64,000 bases of DNA, taken from positions 36,153 to 100,152 of the forward strand of contig NZ_JACVVE010000027.1 of the NCBI RefSeq assembly GCF_016648105.1. The letters are read 5' to 3'. The stretch is from Pseudomonas sp. S31 (GTDB lineage Bacteria > Pseudomonadota > Gammaproteobacteria > Pseudomonadales > Pseudomonadaceae). Each line of letters opens with the position of its first letter. The stretch's first letter is position 1. The position numbers and the translations under genes were made by a program. Positions 47,271 through 57,885 of this stretch are shown here, in pieces. The notes beneath the pieces were generated by a model that ran no database searches, was not told the origin of the DNA, and saw only the letters and a list, made by a program, of their open reading frames with translations.

Positions 47271-47615
47271 ATGGCTACCAACCGTTCCCGTCGTCTGCGC
47301 AAGAAGCTGTGCGTCGATGAATTCCAGGAGCTGGGTTTTGAACTGAACCTGGATTTCAAGGAAGACCTGTCCGACGAAGCCATCGACGCCTTCCTCGATG
47401 CGTTCCTGGCTGACGCCATGGATGCCAACGGCCTGGACTACGTCGGCGGCGATGACTTCGGCCTGGTCTGCTCGGCCAAGCGTGGCTCGGTCAGCGAAGA
47501 GCAGCGTGCCACCGTCGAAGCTTGGCTCAAGGGCCGTAGCGAACTGACCAAGATCGAAGTCAGCCCGCTGCTGGACGCCTGGTATCCGGACAAGCCGATC
47601 AACCCGGCTTCCTGA
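47271..47615 (+). CDS. YggL family ribosome-binding protein
   Basis: This 114-residue DUF469 protein binds the 50S subunit in related bacteria. MATNRSRRLRKKLCVDEFQE at the N-terminus and NGLDYVGGDDFGLVCSAKRG in the middle are diagnostic of YggL. The ATG at 47271 follows AAGAGGATTGTTTC. It is divergent from dacB. Its terminator lies within the end of the converging sensor-kinase gene. Confidence 0.9.
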   Translation: MATNRSRRLRKKLCVDEFQELGFELNLDFKEDLSDEAIDAFLDAFLADAMDANGLDYVGGDDFGLVCSAKRGSVSEEQRATVEAWLKGRSELTKIEVSPLLDAWYPDKPINPAS

Positions 47616-47661
47616 TCCCGCTGGAGCGGCGCCTGGCTGCCATGCCTGCGGCGCCGTTCCA

Positions 47662-51276
<3,615 letters not shown>

Positions 51277-51285
51277 GTTCCGGCC

Positions 51286-51906
51286 TCACACCAACGCGTT
51301 GCGTTTGGCGATGTCGATCAGGTCGACGAGGGAGTTGACCTGGAGTTTCTGCATCAAGCGCTTCTTGTAGGTACTCACGGTCTTGCTGCTGAGAAACATG
51401 CCGTGGGCAATTTCCTTGTTGGTGCGACCCTGGGCAAAAAGTTGCAATACCATCAACTCTCGGTCATTGACCTGGCGGAACAGTTGCAAGTCGCGGTTGC
51501 TACTGTCGCTGCCACTGTTGATCGCCTGGCTGGGGAAGTAGTTGTAACCGGCAAGTACGGCCTTGATGGCGCTGAGCAGTTCGGTGAGGTCCTCTTGCTT
51601 GCAGACGTACCCGGCCGCGCCGGAGTGCATGCAGCGCACGGCGAACAGTGCTGGAGACTGCGCGGTGAGGACCAGCACCTTCAAGGGTAGGTCCATGGAC
51701 TGGAAGCGTGACAGTACCTCCAGGCCGTCGAGCTTGGGGATGCTGATGTCGAGGATCACCAGGTCTGGCTGGGCCTCGCGGATCATCTGCATGGCATCGA
51801 CGCCATTGTCCGATTCGCCAGCTATCTTGTAGTTCTGGTTTTCCAGCAACATGCGCACGGCCAGGCGGATTACCGGATGGTCGTCGACAATGAATACGGA
51901 GTGCAT
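51286..51906 (-). CDS. LuxR/NarL-family response regulator (BvgA-like)
   Basis: This 206-aa protein has a receiver domain (MHSVFIVDDHPVIRLAVRML, phosphoacceptor Asp in DLVILDISIPKLDG, Lys in YVCKQEDL) and a C-terminal LuxR-type helix-turn-helix (FAQGRTNKEIAHGMFLSSKT then VSTYKKRLMQKLQVNSLVDL). It is encoded just before the BvgS-like sensor and is its likely partner. Its targets are not identifiable here. The promoter region upstream is unusually AT-rich. Confidence 0.93.
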   Translation of the reverse strand: MHSVFIVDDHPVIRLAVRMLLENQNYKIAGESDNGVDAMQMIREAQPDLVILDISIPKLDGLEVLSRFQSMDLPLKVLVLTAQSPALFAVRCMHSGAAGYVCKQEDLTELLSAIKAVLAGYNYFPSQAINSGSDSSNRDLQLFRQVNDRELMVLQLFAQGRTNKEIAHGMFLSSKTVSTYKKRLMQKLQVNSLVDLIDIAKRNALV

Positions 51907-52184
51907 AGGGAACTTCCTTGCTGCGTTGACGAAAGGCAGCTGGCACCATAGCTCAGTTGGAAGTCGCCGGGCACAAGAGGAATGGCAGTTGGCAAGATAT
52001 GGGAAATGGCTTACAAGAAATCAAAAATAGAGCTACGAAAAAAACGAACTTCTGAGATATCAAACTGATTTTAGTAACTTTTTATTAGTTGTTTTCTGAC
52101 TTGTTTAGTTACATCGGCTTATTGTAGGAAAGTTCACGCGTCCTTGTGCGCTGCGGCAACCTTGCCCTGCCGCAGCGCCGCCGT
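51907..52184. other. AT-rich intergenic region upstream of the response regulator
   Basis: About 280 bases between the response regulator and the end of dgt hold no supported gene. The stretch 52011-52130 is strikingly AT-rich against the GC-rich surroundings, with runs such as AAAAAAACGAAC and TTTTTATTAGTTGTTTTC. It probably carries the response regulator promoter and may be a target for H-NS-like MvaT proteins. Confidence 0.5.
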
Positions 52185-53516
52185 TCAGAGCGGGCTCGAA
52201 TGCCCGGTCATCTCGTGAGCCATCTCGCTGGCGTAGCTGTCGGTCATGCCGGCGATGAAGTCGATCATCCTTAGGAAGGCGCTGTGCAGCGAGCCGTGCG
52301 GGTCGGGTGCGTTGTTGCCGAGCAGGTCGAGGACTCGGCGGCTCTTGAACGAGGGGGTACGCCCGCCGTGCTGCTCGAGGGCTGCCCCACAGAACGTGTT
52401 GAGGAGGATTTCGAGGGTGGTGTAGGCGCCGATTTCGTGCAGGGTCTTGCGCTTGTCCTGGAAGATCTTCTTGCGCGCCATGTCCTTGGCCTGCAACACG
52501 CAGTGCTTGGCTGGGCCGTGCATATGCTCGACCAGGTCGCCAGCGAGGCGGCCGGCAAGCAGCGCTGCCTGCTGCTCGACGAAGGCACGGGCGGCGGCAT
52601 TGGTCAGGTGCTCGATGGCCTTGCCGCGCAAGATCGCCAGCTTGCGTCGGCGCGAGTCGCCAGGGCCGAGCTGGCGATAGGTGTCGGGCAGGTCATCGCC
52701 GACCAGGTCGAGCAGCAGGTTCTCGACCTCGGTGTAGTGCAGCAGGTCCATCTCCAGGCCGTCCTCAAGGTCGATCAAGGCGTAGCAGATGTCATCGGCA
52801 GCCTCCATCAGGTAGACCAAGGGGTGACGGGCCCAGCGTTGCTCCTCCAGCTGCGGCAGGCCGAGCTTGCGGGCAATCTGCTCGAGCAATGGCAGTTCGC
52901 TCTGGTAGCAGCCGAACTTGTGCTTCTTGTAACCCAGTGCGTCGGCATGTCGGGCGCTCCAGGGGTACTTGAGGTAGGTGCCGAGGGTGGCGTAGGTCAG
53001 CCGGGTACCGCCATCGAACTGGTGGTATTCGAGCTGGGTGAGTACCCGGAAGCCTTGGGCGTTGCCCTCGAAGTTGAGAAAGTCGGCGCGCTGGTCGTCC
53101 GTCATGTCGTCGAGCCAGCCGCGCCCGGCAGCCTGCTGGAACCAGTGGCGGATGGCGTCTTCACCGGAGTGGCCGAAGGGTGGATTGCCGATGTCGTGGG
53201 CCAGGCAGGCCGATTGCACGATCATGCCCAGGTCGCTGGGGGCGCACCAGTCGGGCAGTTGCTCGCGCAGGGTCTCGCCAACGCGCATGGCCAGCGAGCG
53301 GCCCACGCAGCTGACCTCCAACGAGTGGGTCAGGCGCGTGTGGATGTGATCGTTGCTTGACACCGGATGAACCTGGGTCTTGCGCCCCAGGCGACGGAAG
53401 GCGCCGGAAAAGATGATGCGGTCGTGATCCTTGTGGAAGGGGCTGCGCCCCAGTTCCTCGGGGCTGTACAGGGCTTTGCCCAGACGTTCGCGGGTGAGCA
53501 GGGTTTGCCAGTCCAA
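52185..53516 (-). CDS. dgt: Deoxyguanosinetriphosphate triphosphohydrolase
   Basis: This HD-domain enzyme hydrolyses dGTP to deoxyguanosine and triphosphate. The metal site is visible as THSLEVSCVGRSL, LAHDIGNPPFGHSGEDAI and the later YLMEAADDICYALIDLEDGL. The start is TTG at 53516 (MDWQTLLTRERLGKALYSPE), preceded by AGGAG at good spacing, giving 443 aa; the frame is open far upstream but those residues are not family-like. It ends near the AT-rich gap ahead of the two-component system. Confidence 0.92.
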   Translation of the reverse strand: MDWQTLLTRERLGKALYSPEELGRSPFHKDHDRIIFSGAFRRLGRKTQVHPVSSNDHIHTRLTHSLEVSCVGRSLAMRVGETLREQLPDWCAPSDLGMIVQSACLAHDIGNPPFGHSGEDAIRHWFQQAAGRGWLDDMTDDQRADFLNFEGNAQGFRVLTQLEYHQFDGGTRLTYATLGTYLKYPWSARHADALGYKKHKFGCYQSELPLLEQIARKLGLPQLEEQRWARHPLVYLMEAADDICYALIDLEDGLEMDLLHYTEVENLLLDLVGDDLPDTYRQLGPGDSRRRKLAILRGKAIEHLTNAAARAFVEQQAALLAGRLAGDLVEHMHGPAKHCVLQAKDMARKKIFQDKRKTLHEIGAYTTLEILLNTFCGAALEQHGGRTPSFKSRRVLDLLGNNAPDPHGSLHSAFLRMIDFIAGMTDSYASEMAHEMTGHSSPL

Positions 53517-53593
53517 GGCGCGATCTCCTGTCGGTCGATGGGCATAGCTTCCCGCGTCGGACCCGGCGCTGCAAGCGCCGGGTCCGTTCGAGG

Positions 53594-53926
53594 TCAGGGC
53601 TGGCGACCGCTGCGCAGGTACAAGCGCAGCAGCGGTAGCAGGCTGCTGCCCAGGCGCACCAGGCGCGAGAGATTGCCGCTGCGCACGCCTTTGCCGGTCA
53701 GGAAGCCTAGGGCTACCACGGCGCCGAGCCCCCACAGCGGCGCCTGCTTGATGCCCAGGCCCTCGTGCAGCGCCGCGCTGCCCATGCCGCGCATGCGTTG
53801 CAAGGGCTGCAGCAGCTGCGTCGACTCATGGCGGATTTCCTGGCGGTGCATTTCCATGCGCAGGCGCAGCAGCGCCTTGCGCAGCTCACGCGGGTTACGC
53901 GTGTTCGGCAGTTCAGGCAGGCTCAT
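53594..53926 (-). CDS. Hypothetical protein, YqjK-like position
   Basis: This 110-aa basic protein, MSLPELPNTRNPRELRKALL, has an Arg-rich amphipathic N-terminus, one weak hydrophobic stretch (APLWGLGAVVALGFLTG) and a basic C-terminal end (LLPLLRLYLRSGRQP). Its ATG overlaps the stop of the upstream holin-like gene by four bases, so it is the third gene of a coupled set that corresponds by position to yqjK in the yqjD-yqjE-yqjK operon. No known function. Confidence 0.75.
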   Translation of the reverse strand: MSLPELPNTRNPRELRKALLRLRMEMHRQEIRHESTQLLQPLQRMRGMGSAALHEGLGIKQAPLWGLGAVVALGFLTGKGVRSGNLSRLVRLGSSLLPLLRLYLRSGRQP

Positions 53927-54297
53927 GGCAGCAGGCGCTCCCGATCCTTGGCGAGTTCTTCGAGGGTGGCATGGAACGGCGAGGACTCGTCGAACACCGC
54001 CGCCTTCAGGCGCAAGCCGCAGTACAGCGCGGCGATGCCGTAGAACACGCACAGGCCGATGATCCCGGCCAGGCGATAGCTGTCCCACAGCAACACCAGC
54101 AGCAGCCCCGACAGCGCGGTCAGCAGCAGCAGGGCGAAGACCAGCGCCAGGCCGGCGAACAGCAACAGCTTCAGCGTGCGGCCTTTTTGTTCCTGCAGCT
54201 CGATACCGAACAGTTCGATGTGGCTGTGCAGCAGCCCTAACAGGGCGGCGCCCAGGCGTTTGCCCGAGGCACCTGCACCGAGGGTGTCGTTTTCCAT
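53923..54297 (-). CDS. Phage-holin-family (YqjE-like) membrane protein
   Basis: This 124-aa inner-membrane protein of the YqjE/holin-X type has two adjacent membrane helices (LKLLLFAGLALVFALLLLTA and AGIIGLCVFYGIAALYCGLR) and an N-terminal amphipathic region with HSHIELFGIELQEQKGR. It lies 10 bases after the DUF883 gene. Despite the family name it is chromosomal and not part of a prophage; such proteins accompany YqjD as stress-related membrane proteins. Confidence 0.85.
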   Translation of the reverse strand: MENDTLGAGASGKRLGAALLGLLHSHIELFGIELQEQKGRTLKLLLFAGLALVFALLLLTALSGLLLVLLWDSYRLAGIIGLCVFYGIAALYCGLRLKAAVFDESSPFHATLEELAKDRERLLP

Positions 54298-54307
54298 CGG
54301 GCTCTCC

Positions 54308-54622
54308 TTAGCGCCGATTGGCCAGCAGGCCGATCAGCAGGCCGACGCCAGCGGCGATGCCGATGGCGTGCCAGGGTTTTTCCTGAACGTACTGTTCGGC
54401 GCTGCCCAGGGCTGCCTGGCCGCGTTCACGTACCGAATCCTGGGTCAATTGCAGGGTTTCACGAGCCTGGGCCAGGCGCTCGTGGATCTGCCCGCGCAAC
54501 TCGTCCGCCTGATCGCCTGCCAGGTTGGCAGTGTCGGCGAGCAGTTTCTCGGTGTCGCGCACCAAGGCCTGGAAGTCAGCCATCAAGATTTCCTGAGCAG
54601 TCTTTGCCGATTTGCTGGCCAT
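54308..54622 (-). CDS. DUF883 (YqjD/ElaB) family protein
   Basis: This 104-residue protein has a long helix with LLADTANLAGDQADELRGQI and a C-terminal membrane segment PWHAIGIAAGVGLLIGLLANRR, the YqjD/ElaB hallmark. E. coli YqjD is an RpoS-controlled inner-membrane protein that binds ribosomes in stationary phase. It is the first gene of the three-gene set here and is divergent from amtB. Confidence 0.9.
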   Translation of the reverse strand: MASKSAKTAQEILMADFQALVRDTEKLLADTANLAGDQADELRGQIHERLAQARETLQLTQDSVRERGQAALGSAEQYVQEKPWHAIGIAAGVGLLIGLLANRR

Positions 54623-54692
54623 TGAGGCTCTCCCTGTGAGTGTGTGTGGCTATTTCGAGTGATGGATGGCACCGAAGGTTCATTGTCGGCGC

Positions 54693-54708
54693 TGGTACGG
54701 GGCTTGCT
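54693..54708 (+). promoter_or_regulatory. Sigma-54 promoter upstream of amtB
   Basis: TGGTAC-N5-TTGCT matches the sigma-54 consensus with correct GG and GC spacing (extended match CTGGTACGG). It lies about 240 bases before the amtB ATG and would give a long leader. Ammonium transporters are classic sigma-54/NtrC genes. Confidence 0.7.
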
Positions 54709-54874
54709 TACTACGAGAATCGTTTTTGCTACCTCGCGGGGCGTTGCCAGCGCAGGTTGCGCCGATCCAGGGCATCACCTGGGCAATACCGATAAAACCT
54801 TAACCCAATCCAGGACAAACCCAAGAAAAAACCACGCAGGCTTCGCCCAGGTAACCGAAACAGGGCAGGCGCCT

Positions 54875-54891
54875 GGCACCAACACGGTGCA
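54875..54891. promoter_or_regulatory. NtrC-like dyad in the amtB leader
   Basis: GGCACC-AACAC-GGTGCA matches the NtrC consensus TGCACC-N5-GGTGCA in 11 of 12 arm positions. It lies downstream of the sigma-54 promoter, an unusual order for an enhancer. Confidence 0.5.
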
Positions 54892-54945
54892 GGGATGTAG
54901 GTTCTTGAACTGTCGTGGTGCTTTTTCAGCAGGTCTGCCTACGTC

Positions 54946-56154
54946 ATGGAACATATGCACAGCGCGATGGACTCATTGGTCCATGGCTCCAATACGCTCT
55001 TCATCCTCATGGGCGCCATTCTGGTGCTGGCCATGCATGCCGGTTTCGCCTTCCTCGAGGTTGGCACCGTGCGCCACAAGAACCAGGTCAATGCACTATC
55101 GAAGATCCTCAGCGACTTCGCCATCTCGGCACTGGTTTATTTTTTCATCGGCTACTGGATCGCCTATGGCGTCAGTTTCTTCCAGCCGGCGCCGCAGTTG
55201 GCCGCCGACCATGGCTATGCGCTGGTCAAGTGCTTCTTCCTGCTGACCTTCGCTGCAGCGATCCCGGCCATCATTTCCGGCGGCATCGCCGAAAGGGCCC
55301 GGTTCGCGCCCCAGCTGTGCGCCACAGCGTTGATCGTGGCGTTCGTCTATCCGTTCTTCGAGGGCATCGTGTGGAATGGCAACCTGGGCGTGCAAGCCTG
55401 GCTCGAGGCGCGCTTCGGCGCGCCGTTCCATGACTTCGCCGGATCGGTGGTGGTCCACGCCATGGGCGGCTGGCTGGCCCTGGCAGCCGTAGTGCTGCTG
55501 GGCGCGCGGCGCGGGCGCTATCGCGAGGGCCGCCTGGTGGCCTTCGCGCCTTCGAGCATCCCGTTCCTGGCGCTGGGGTCGTGGATCCTGATCATCGGCT
55601 GGTTCGGCTTCAACGTGATGAGCGCCCAGACCCTGCAGGGTGTGAGCGGCCTGGTGGCGATCAATTCGTTGATGGCCATGGTCGGCGGTACCCTGGCGGC
55701 GCTGTGGGCCGGGCGCAACGACCCAGGCTTCCTGCACAACGGCCCACTGGCAGGGCTGGTGGCGGTGTGCGCCGGCTCCGACCTGATGCACCCGATCGGT
55801 GCGCTGGCCACTGGGTTGGTGGCCGGGGCACTGTTCGTCTGGGCCTTCACCGCCGCGCAGAACCGCTGGAAGATCGATGACGTGCTGGGTGTGTGGCCGC
55901 TGCATGGCCTGTGCGGTGTCTGGGGCGGGATCGCCTGCGGCGTGTTCGGCCAGGCGGCGCTGGGCGGCATGGGCGGGGTCAGCCTGGCCAGCCAGTTGCT
56001 GGGCAGCCTGGCGGGTGTGCTGGTGGCCCTGGCAGGTGGCTTCGCCGTGTATGGCGCGTTGCGCACGGTGCTTGGCCTGCGCCTGAGTCATGAGCAGGAG
56101 TTCCAGGGCGCGGATCTGTCGCTGCACCGCATCGGTGCCACCAGCCAGGATTGA
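54946..56154 (+). CDS. amtB: Ammonium transporter AmtB
   Basis: This 402-aa channel of the Amt family has eleven expected membrane helices. The ammonium-binding Asp and first pore histidine are in FHDFAGSVVVHAMGG and the second in WPLHGLCGVWGG; the conserved SGGIAERARF is present. It has no N-terminal signal extension and starts directly with MEHMHSAMDSLVHGSNTLF. No glnK is adjacent, unlike the usual glnK-amtB pair, so this is probably an additional Amt paralogue. A sigma-54 promoter upstream supports induction under nitrogen limitation. Confidence 0.94.
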   Translation: MEHMHSAMDSLVHGSNTLFILMGAILVLAMHAGFAFLEVGTVRHKNQVNALSKILSDFAISALVYFFIGYWIAYGVSFFQPAPQLAADHGYALVKCFFLLTFAAAIPAIISGGIAERARFAPQLCATALIVAFVYPFFEGIVWNGNLGVQAWLEARFGAPFHDFAGSVVVHAMGGWLALAAVVLLGARRGRYREGRLVAFAPSSIPFLALGSWILIIGWFGFNVMSAQTLQGVSGLVAINSLMAMVGGTLAALWAGRNDPGFLHNGPLAGLVAVCAGSDLMHPIGALATGLVAGALFVWAFTAAQNRWKIDDVLGVWPLHGLCGVWGGIACGVFGQAALGGMGGVSLASQLLGSLAGVLVALAGGFAVYGALRTVLGLRLSHEQEFQGADLSLHRIGATSQD

Positions 56155-56227
56155 ACCAGGGCGGGTGCATGGCTGCCAGGACCAGCCTAGAATAGTGCTC
56201 TTGCACCCGGCCAACCTGGACCTGACC

Positions 56228-56464
56228 ATGCTCCCTGAATGCCAATTGTTCGGCACCCTCGGGTGCCACTTGTGCGAAGTGGCCGAGGCCGTGCTGATGC
56301 CTTTCGTCGACCACGGCCTGCTGGTCGAGCTGGTCGATATCGCCGACCAGGAGGTGATGGTCGAGCGCTATGGCCTGATCATCCCGGTGCTGCGCCGCTG
56401 CGATACCGGCGCCGAGTTGCTCTGGCCATTCGATGCCGAACAGGTGGTGGCGTTTCTGGGTTGA
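56228..56464 (+). CDS. Glutaredoxin-like protein (DUF836)
   Basis: This 78-aa thioredoxin-fold protein, MLPECQLFGTLGCHLCEVAE, has a CxxC pair in GCHLCE and the cis-Pro region IIPVLRR. It ends at WPFDAEQVVAFL, typical of this short glutaredoxin group. A role in thiol redox is likely, partner unknown. A short ribosome-like sequence is weak. It lies 30 bases upstream of the LexA box of the next gene. Confidence 0.85.
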   Translation: MLPECQLFGTLGCHLCEVAEAVLMPFVDHGLLVELVDIADQEVMVERYGLIIPVLRRCDTGAELLWPFDAEQVVAFLG

Positions 56465-56493
56465 ATTGACGCGGGCCGGGGCAAGTCCGTATG

Positions 56494-56509
56494 CTGTATA
56501 TAAATACAG
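56494..56509. promoter_or_regulatory. LexA (SOS) box
   Basis: CTGTATATAAATACAG differs from the ideal CTG-TATATATATA-CAG at one central base. It is 15 bases before the ATG of the 104-aa gene and overlaps candidate -10 sequences (TATGCT or TATAAA) with TTGACG at 56466-56471 as a possible -35. Confidence 0.9.
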
Positions 56510-56524
56510 TATCAGGATGAACTC

Positions 56525-56839
56525 ATGCTCAATGTCGAGCAACTCAAGTACAGCGTCAACCACATGCCCGCAGAGCGTGTGCTCGAAGCCGTCCTCGAGC
56601 TGCGCCTCGAAGGCCTGGTGACGGATGACCGCACGCCGTTCGGCAAAGTGCATTTCAATACCTGCTTCGCCGAGATCGAAGCCTTGTTCCAACGTGCCGG
56701 CTACCACCGAGGGTTGGACGTGGTGGGGTACGAGGGGGCGGTGTATGCCCTGTACGACCCCAGCCGCTGGGAGGCGGTGCAGGTGCTGCGCTGGCTCAAG
56801 GCGCATTGCGAAGCGCAAAGCCAAGCCCAGGCTGGTTGA
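56525..56839 (+). CDS. SOS-controlled conserved hypothetical protein
   Basis: I do not recognise a functional family. The 104-aa protein MLNVEQLKYSVNHMPAERVL has a soluble alpha/beta appearance with LEAVLELRLEGLVTDD, a Cys in FNTCFAEIEALFQRAG, and ends in a basic-polar tail. It is preceded by AGGA at good spacing and by a near-perfect LexA box, so it should be induced by DNA damage. I recall that Pseudomonas LexA regulons include a small protein of this kind, but I cannot confirm it is this one. Downstream is an RluA-type gene with its own start 50 bases away, possibly cotranscribed. Confidence 0.8.
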   Translation: MLNVEQLKYSVNHMPAERVLEAVLELRLEGLVTDDRTPFGKVHFNTCFAEIEALFQRAGYHRGLDVVGYEGAVYALYDPSRWEAVQVLRWLKAHCEAQSQAQAG

Positions 56840-56889
56840 GGCGGGCCGCTGTAGGGGATAATACCGCCCCCTGATTGCCGAGCCCTGCC

Positions 56890-57774
56890 ATGACCACGCC
56901 GTTCGATCCTGCCCACCAGCAAGCCAGCACGGTTTGCCTGCCCCCTGGCAACTGGGCGACGGTGCTCGATTGCCTGTGCGATCATTTCAAGGCGATCGAC
57001 CGCGGGCAGTGGCAGGACCGCTTCGCCCGCGGGCGGGTGCTGGATGCCGAGGGCCGCGCGGTGGCCGCCGACCTGCCTTATCGGCGGGGCATGCGCCTGC
57101 ACTATTTTCGTGAGGTGCCCAACGAAAAGCCGATACCGGTGCAGGAGCACGTCCTGCATGTCGACGAGCACCTGGTGGTGGCGGACAAGCCGCATTTCCT
57201 CCCAGTCACACCCACCGGGGAGTATGTCGAGCAGACCTTGCTGCGCCGGCTGATCCGCCGCCTGGACAACCCCCACCTGGTGCCATTGCACCGCATCGAC
57301 CGGCACACCGCAGGCCTGGTGCTGTTTTCCGCCAACCCGCAAACGCGCAGCGCCTACCAGCGGCTGTTCCCCGAACGCCGTATCGACAAACGCTACCAGG
57401 CCATCGCCGCGGCCTTGCCCGAGCGCGAATTCCCGTTGGTGCACCGCAGCCGCCTGGTGCATGGCGAGCCGTTCTTTCGCATGCACGAGGTGGCCGGTGC
57501 CGATAACAGCGAGACGCTGGCCGAGGTGCTGGAGAAGCAGGGGGAGCTGTGGCGTTACGGGTTGTCACCGGTCACCGGCAAGACCCACCAGTTGCGTGTG
57601 CACATGGCAGCGTTGGGGGCGGCGATCTGCAACGATCCGTTCTATCCGGACCTGGTGAATGTCGAGGACGATTACCAGCGGCCGTTGAAACTGCTGGCCA
57701 AGAGCTTGAGCTTCGAAGATCCGTTGACGGGTGAAGCGCGCTATTTCGAGAGTCGCTTGAGCCTGGATTGGTAG
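56890..57774 (+). CDS. RluA-family pseudouridine synthase
   Basis: This 294-aa enzyme isomerises uridine to pseudouridine in RNA. The catalytic motif HRIDRHTAGLVLFS contains the Asp nucleophile. RIDKRYQAIAAALP and PVTGKTHQLRVHMAALG are conserved family blocks. There is no S4 domain. The ATG at 56890 starts MTTPFDPAHQQASTVCLPPG; an ATG five codons earlier is also open. The target (tRNA or rRNA) cannot be assigned from sequence alone. Confidence 0.88.
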   Translation: MTTPFDPAHQQASTVCLPPGNWATVLDCLCDHFKAIDRGQWQDRFARGRVLDAEGRAVAADLPYRRGMRLHYFREVPNEKPIPVQEHVLHVDEHLVVADKPHFLPVTPTGEYVEQTLLRRLIRRLDNPHLVPLHRIDRHTAGLVLFSANPQTRSAYQRLFPERRIDKRYQAIAAALPEREFPLVHRSRLVHGEPFFRMHEVAGADNSETLAEVLEKQGELWRYGLSPVTGKTHQLRVHMAALGAAICNDPFYPDLVNVEDDYQRPLKLLAKSLSFEDPLTGEARYFESRLSLDW

Positions 57775-57824
57775 ACCCTCTACGCGGATGACGCGAGCGC
57801 TATTTGCATCGATGATGTGAACTC

Positions 57825-57853
57825 TGTAGGAGCGGCGCAAGGCCGCTCCTACA
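57825..57853. repeat. Short REP variant, hairpin
   Basis: TGTAGGAGCGGC-GCAAG-GCCGCTCCTACA is a perfect hairpin with the GTAGGAGCGG arm of the REP but no TTTACC core. It lies between the synthase and the chemoreceptor genes, which converge. Confidence 0.85.
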
Positions 57854-57885
57854 GGAGATCCGCGGCACCAGGCACATAACCGGGA

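Larger units (their letters stand above)
54623..54945. other. Intergenic region between the yqjD-like gene and amtB
   Basis: This region of about 320 bases contains the sigma-54 promoter and NtrC-like dyad listed separately. I see no gene in it. Confidence 0.6.

Noticed and set aside
53923..54297. Prophage remnant suggested by the holin-family name
   Set aside because: The gene is part of a yqjD-yqjE-yqjK-like chromosomal set with core composition and no phage neighbours.
54665..54680. TGGCACCGAAGG as a sigma-54 -24 element
   Set aside because: No GC dinucleotide occurs at the required -12 position; the site at 54693 fits properly.
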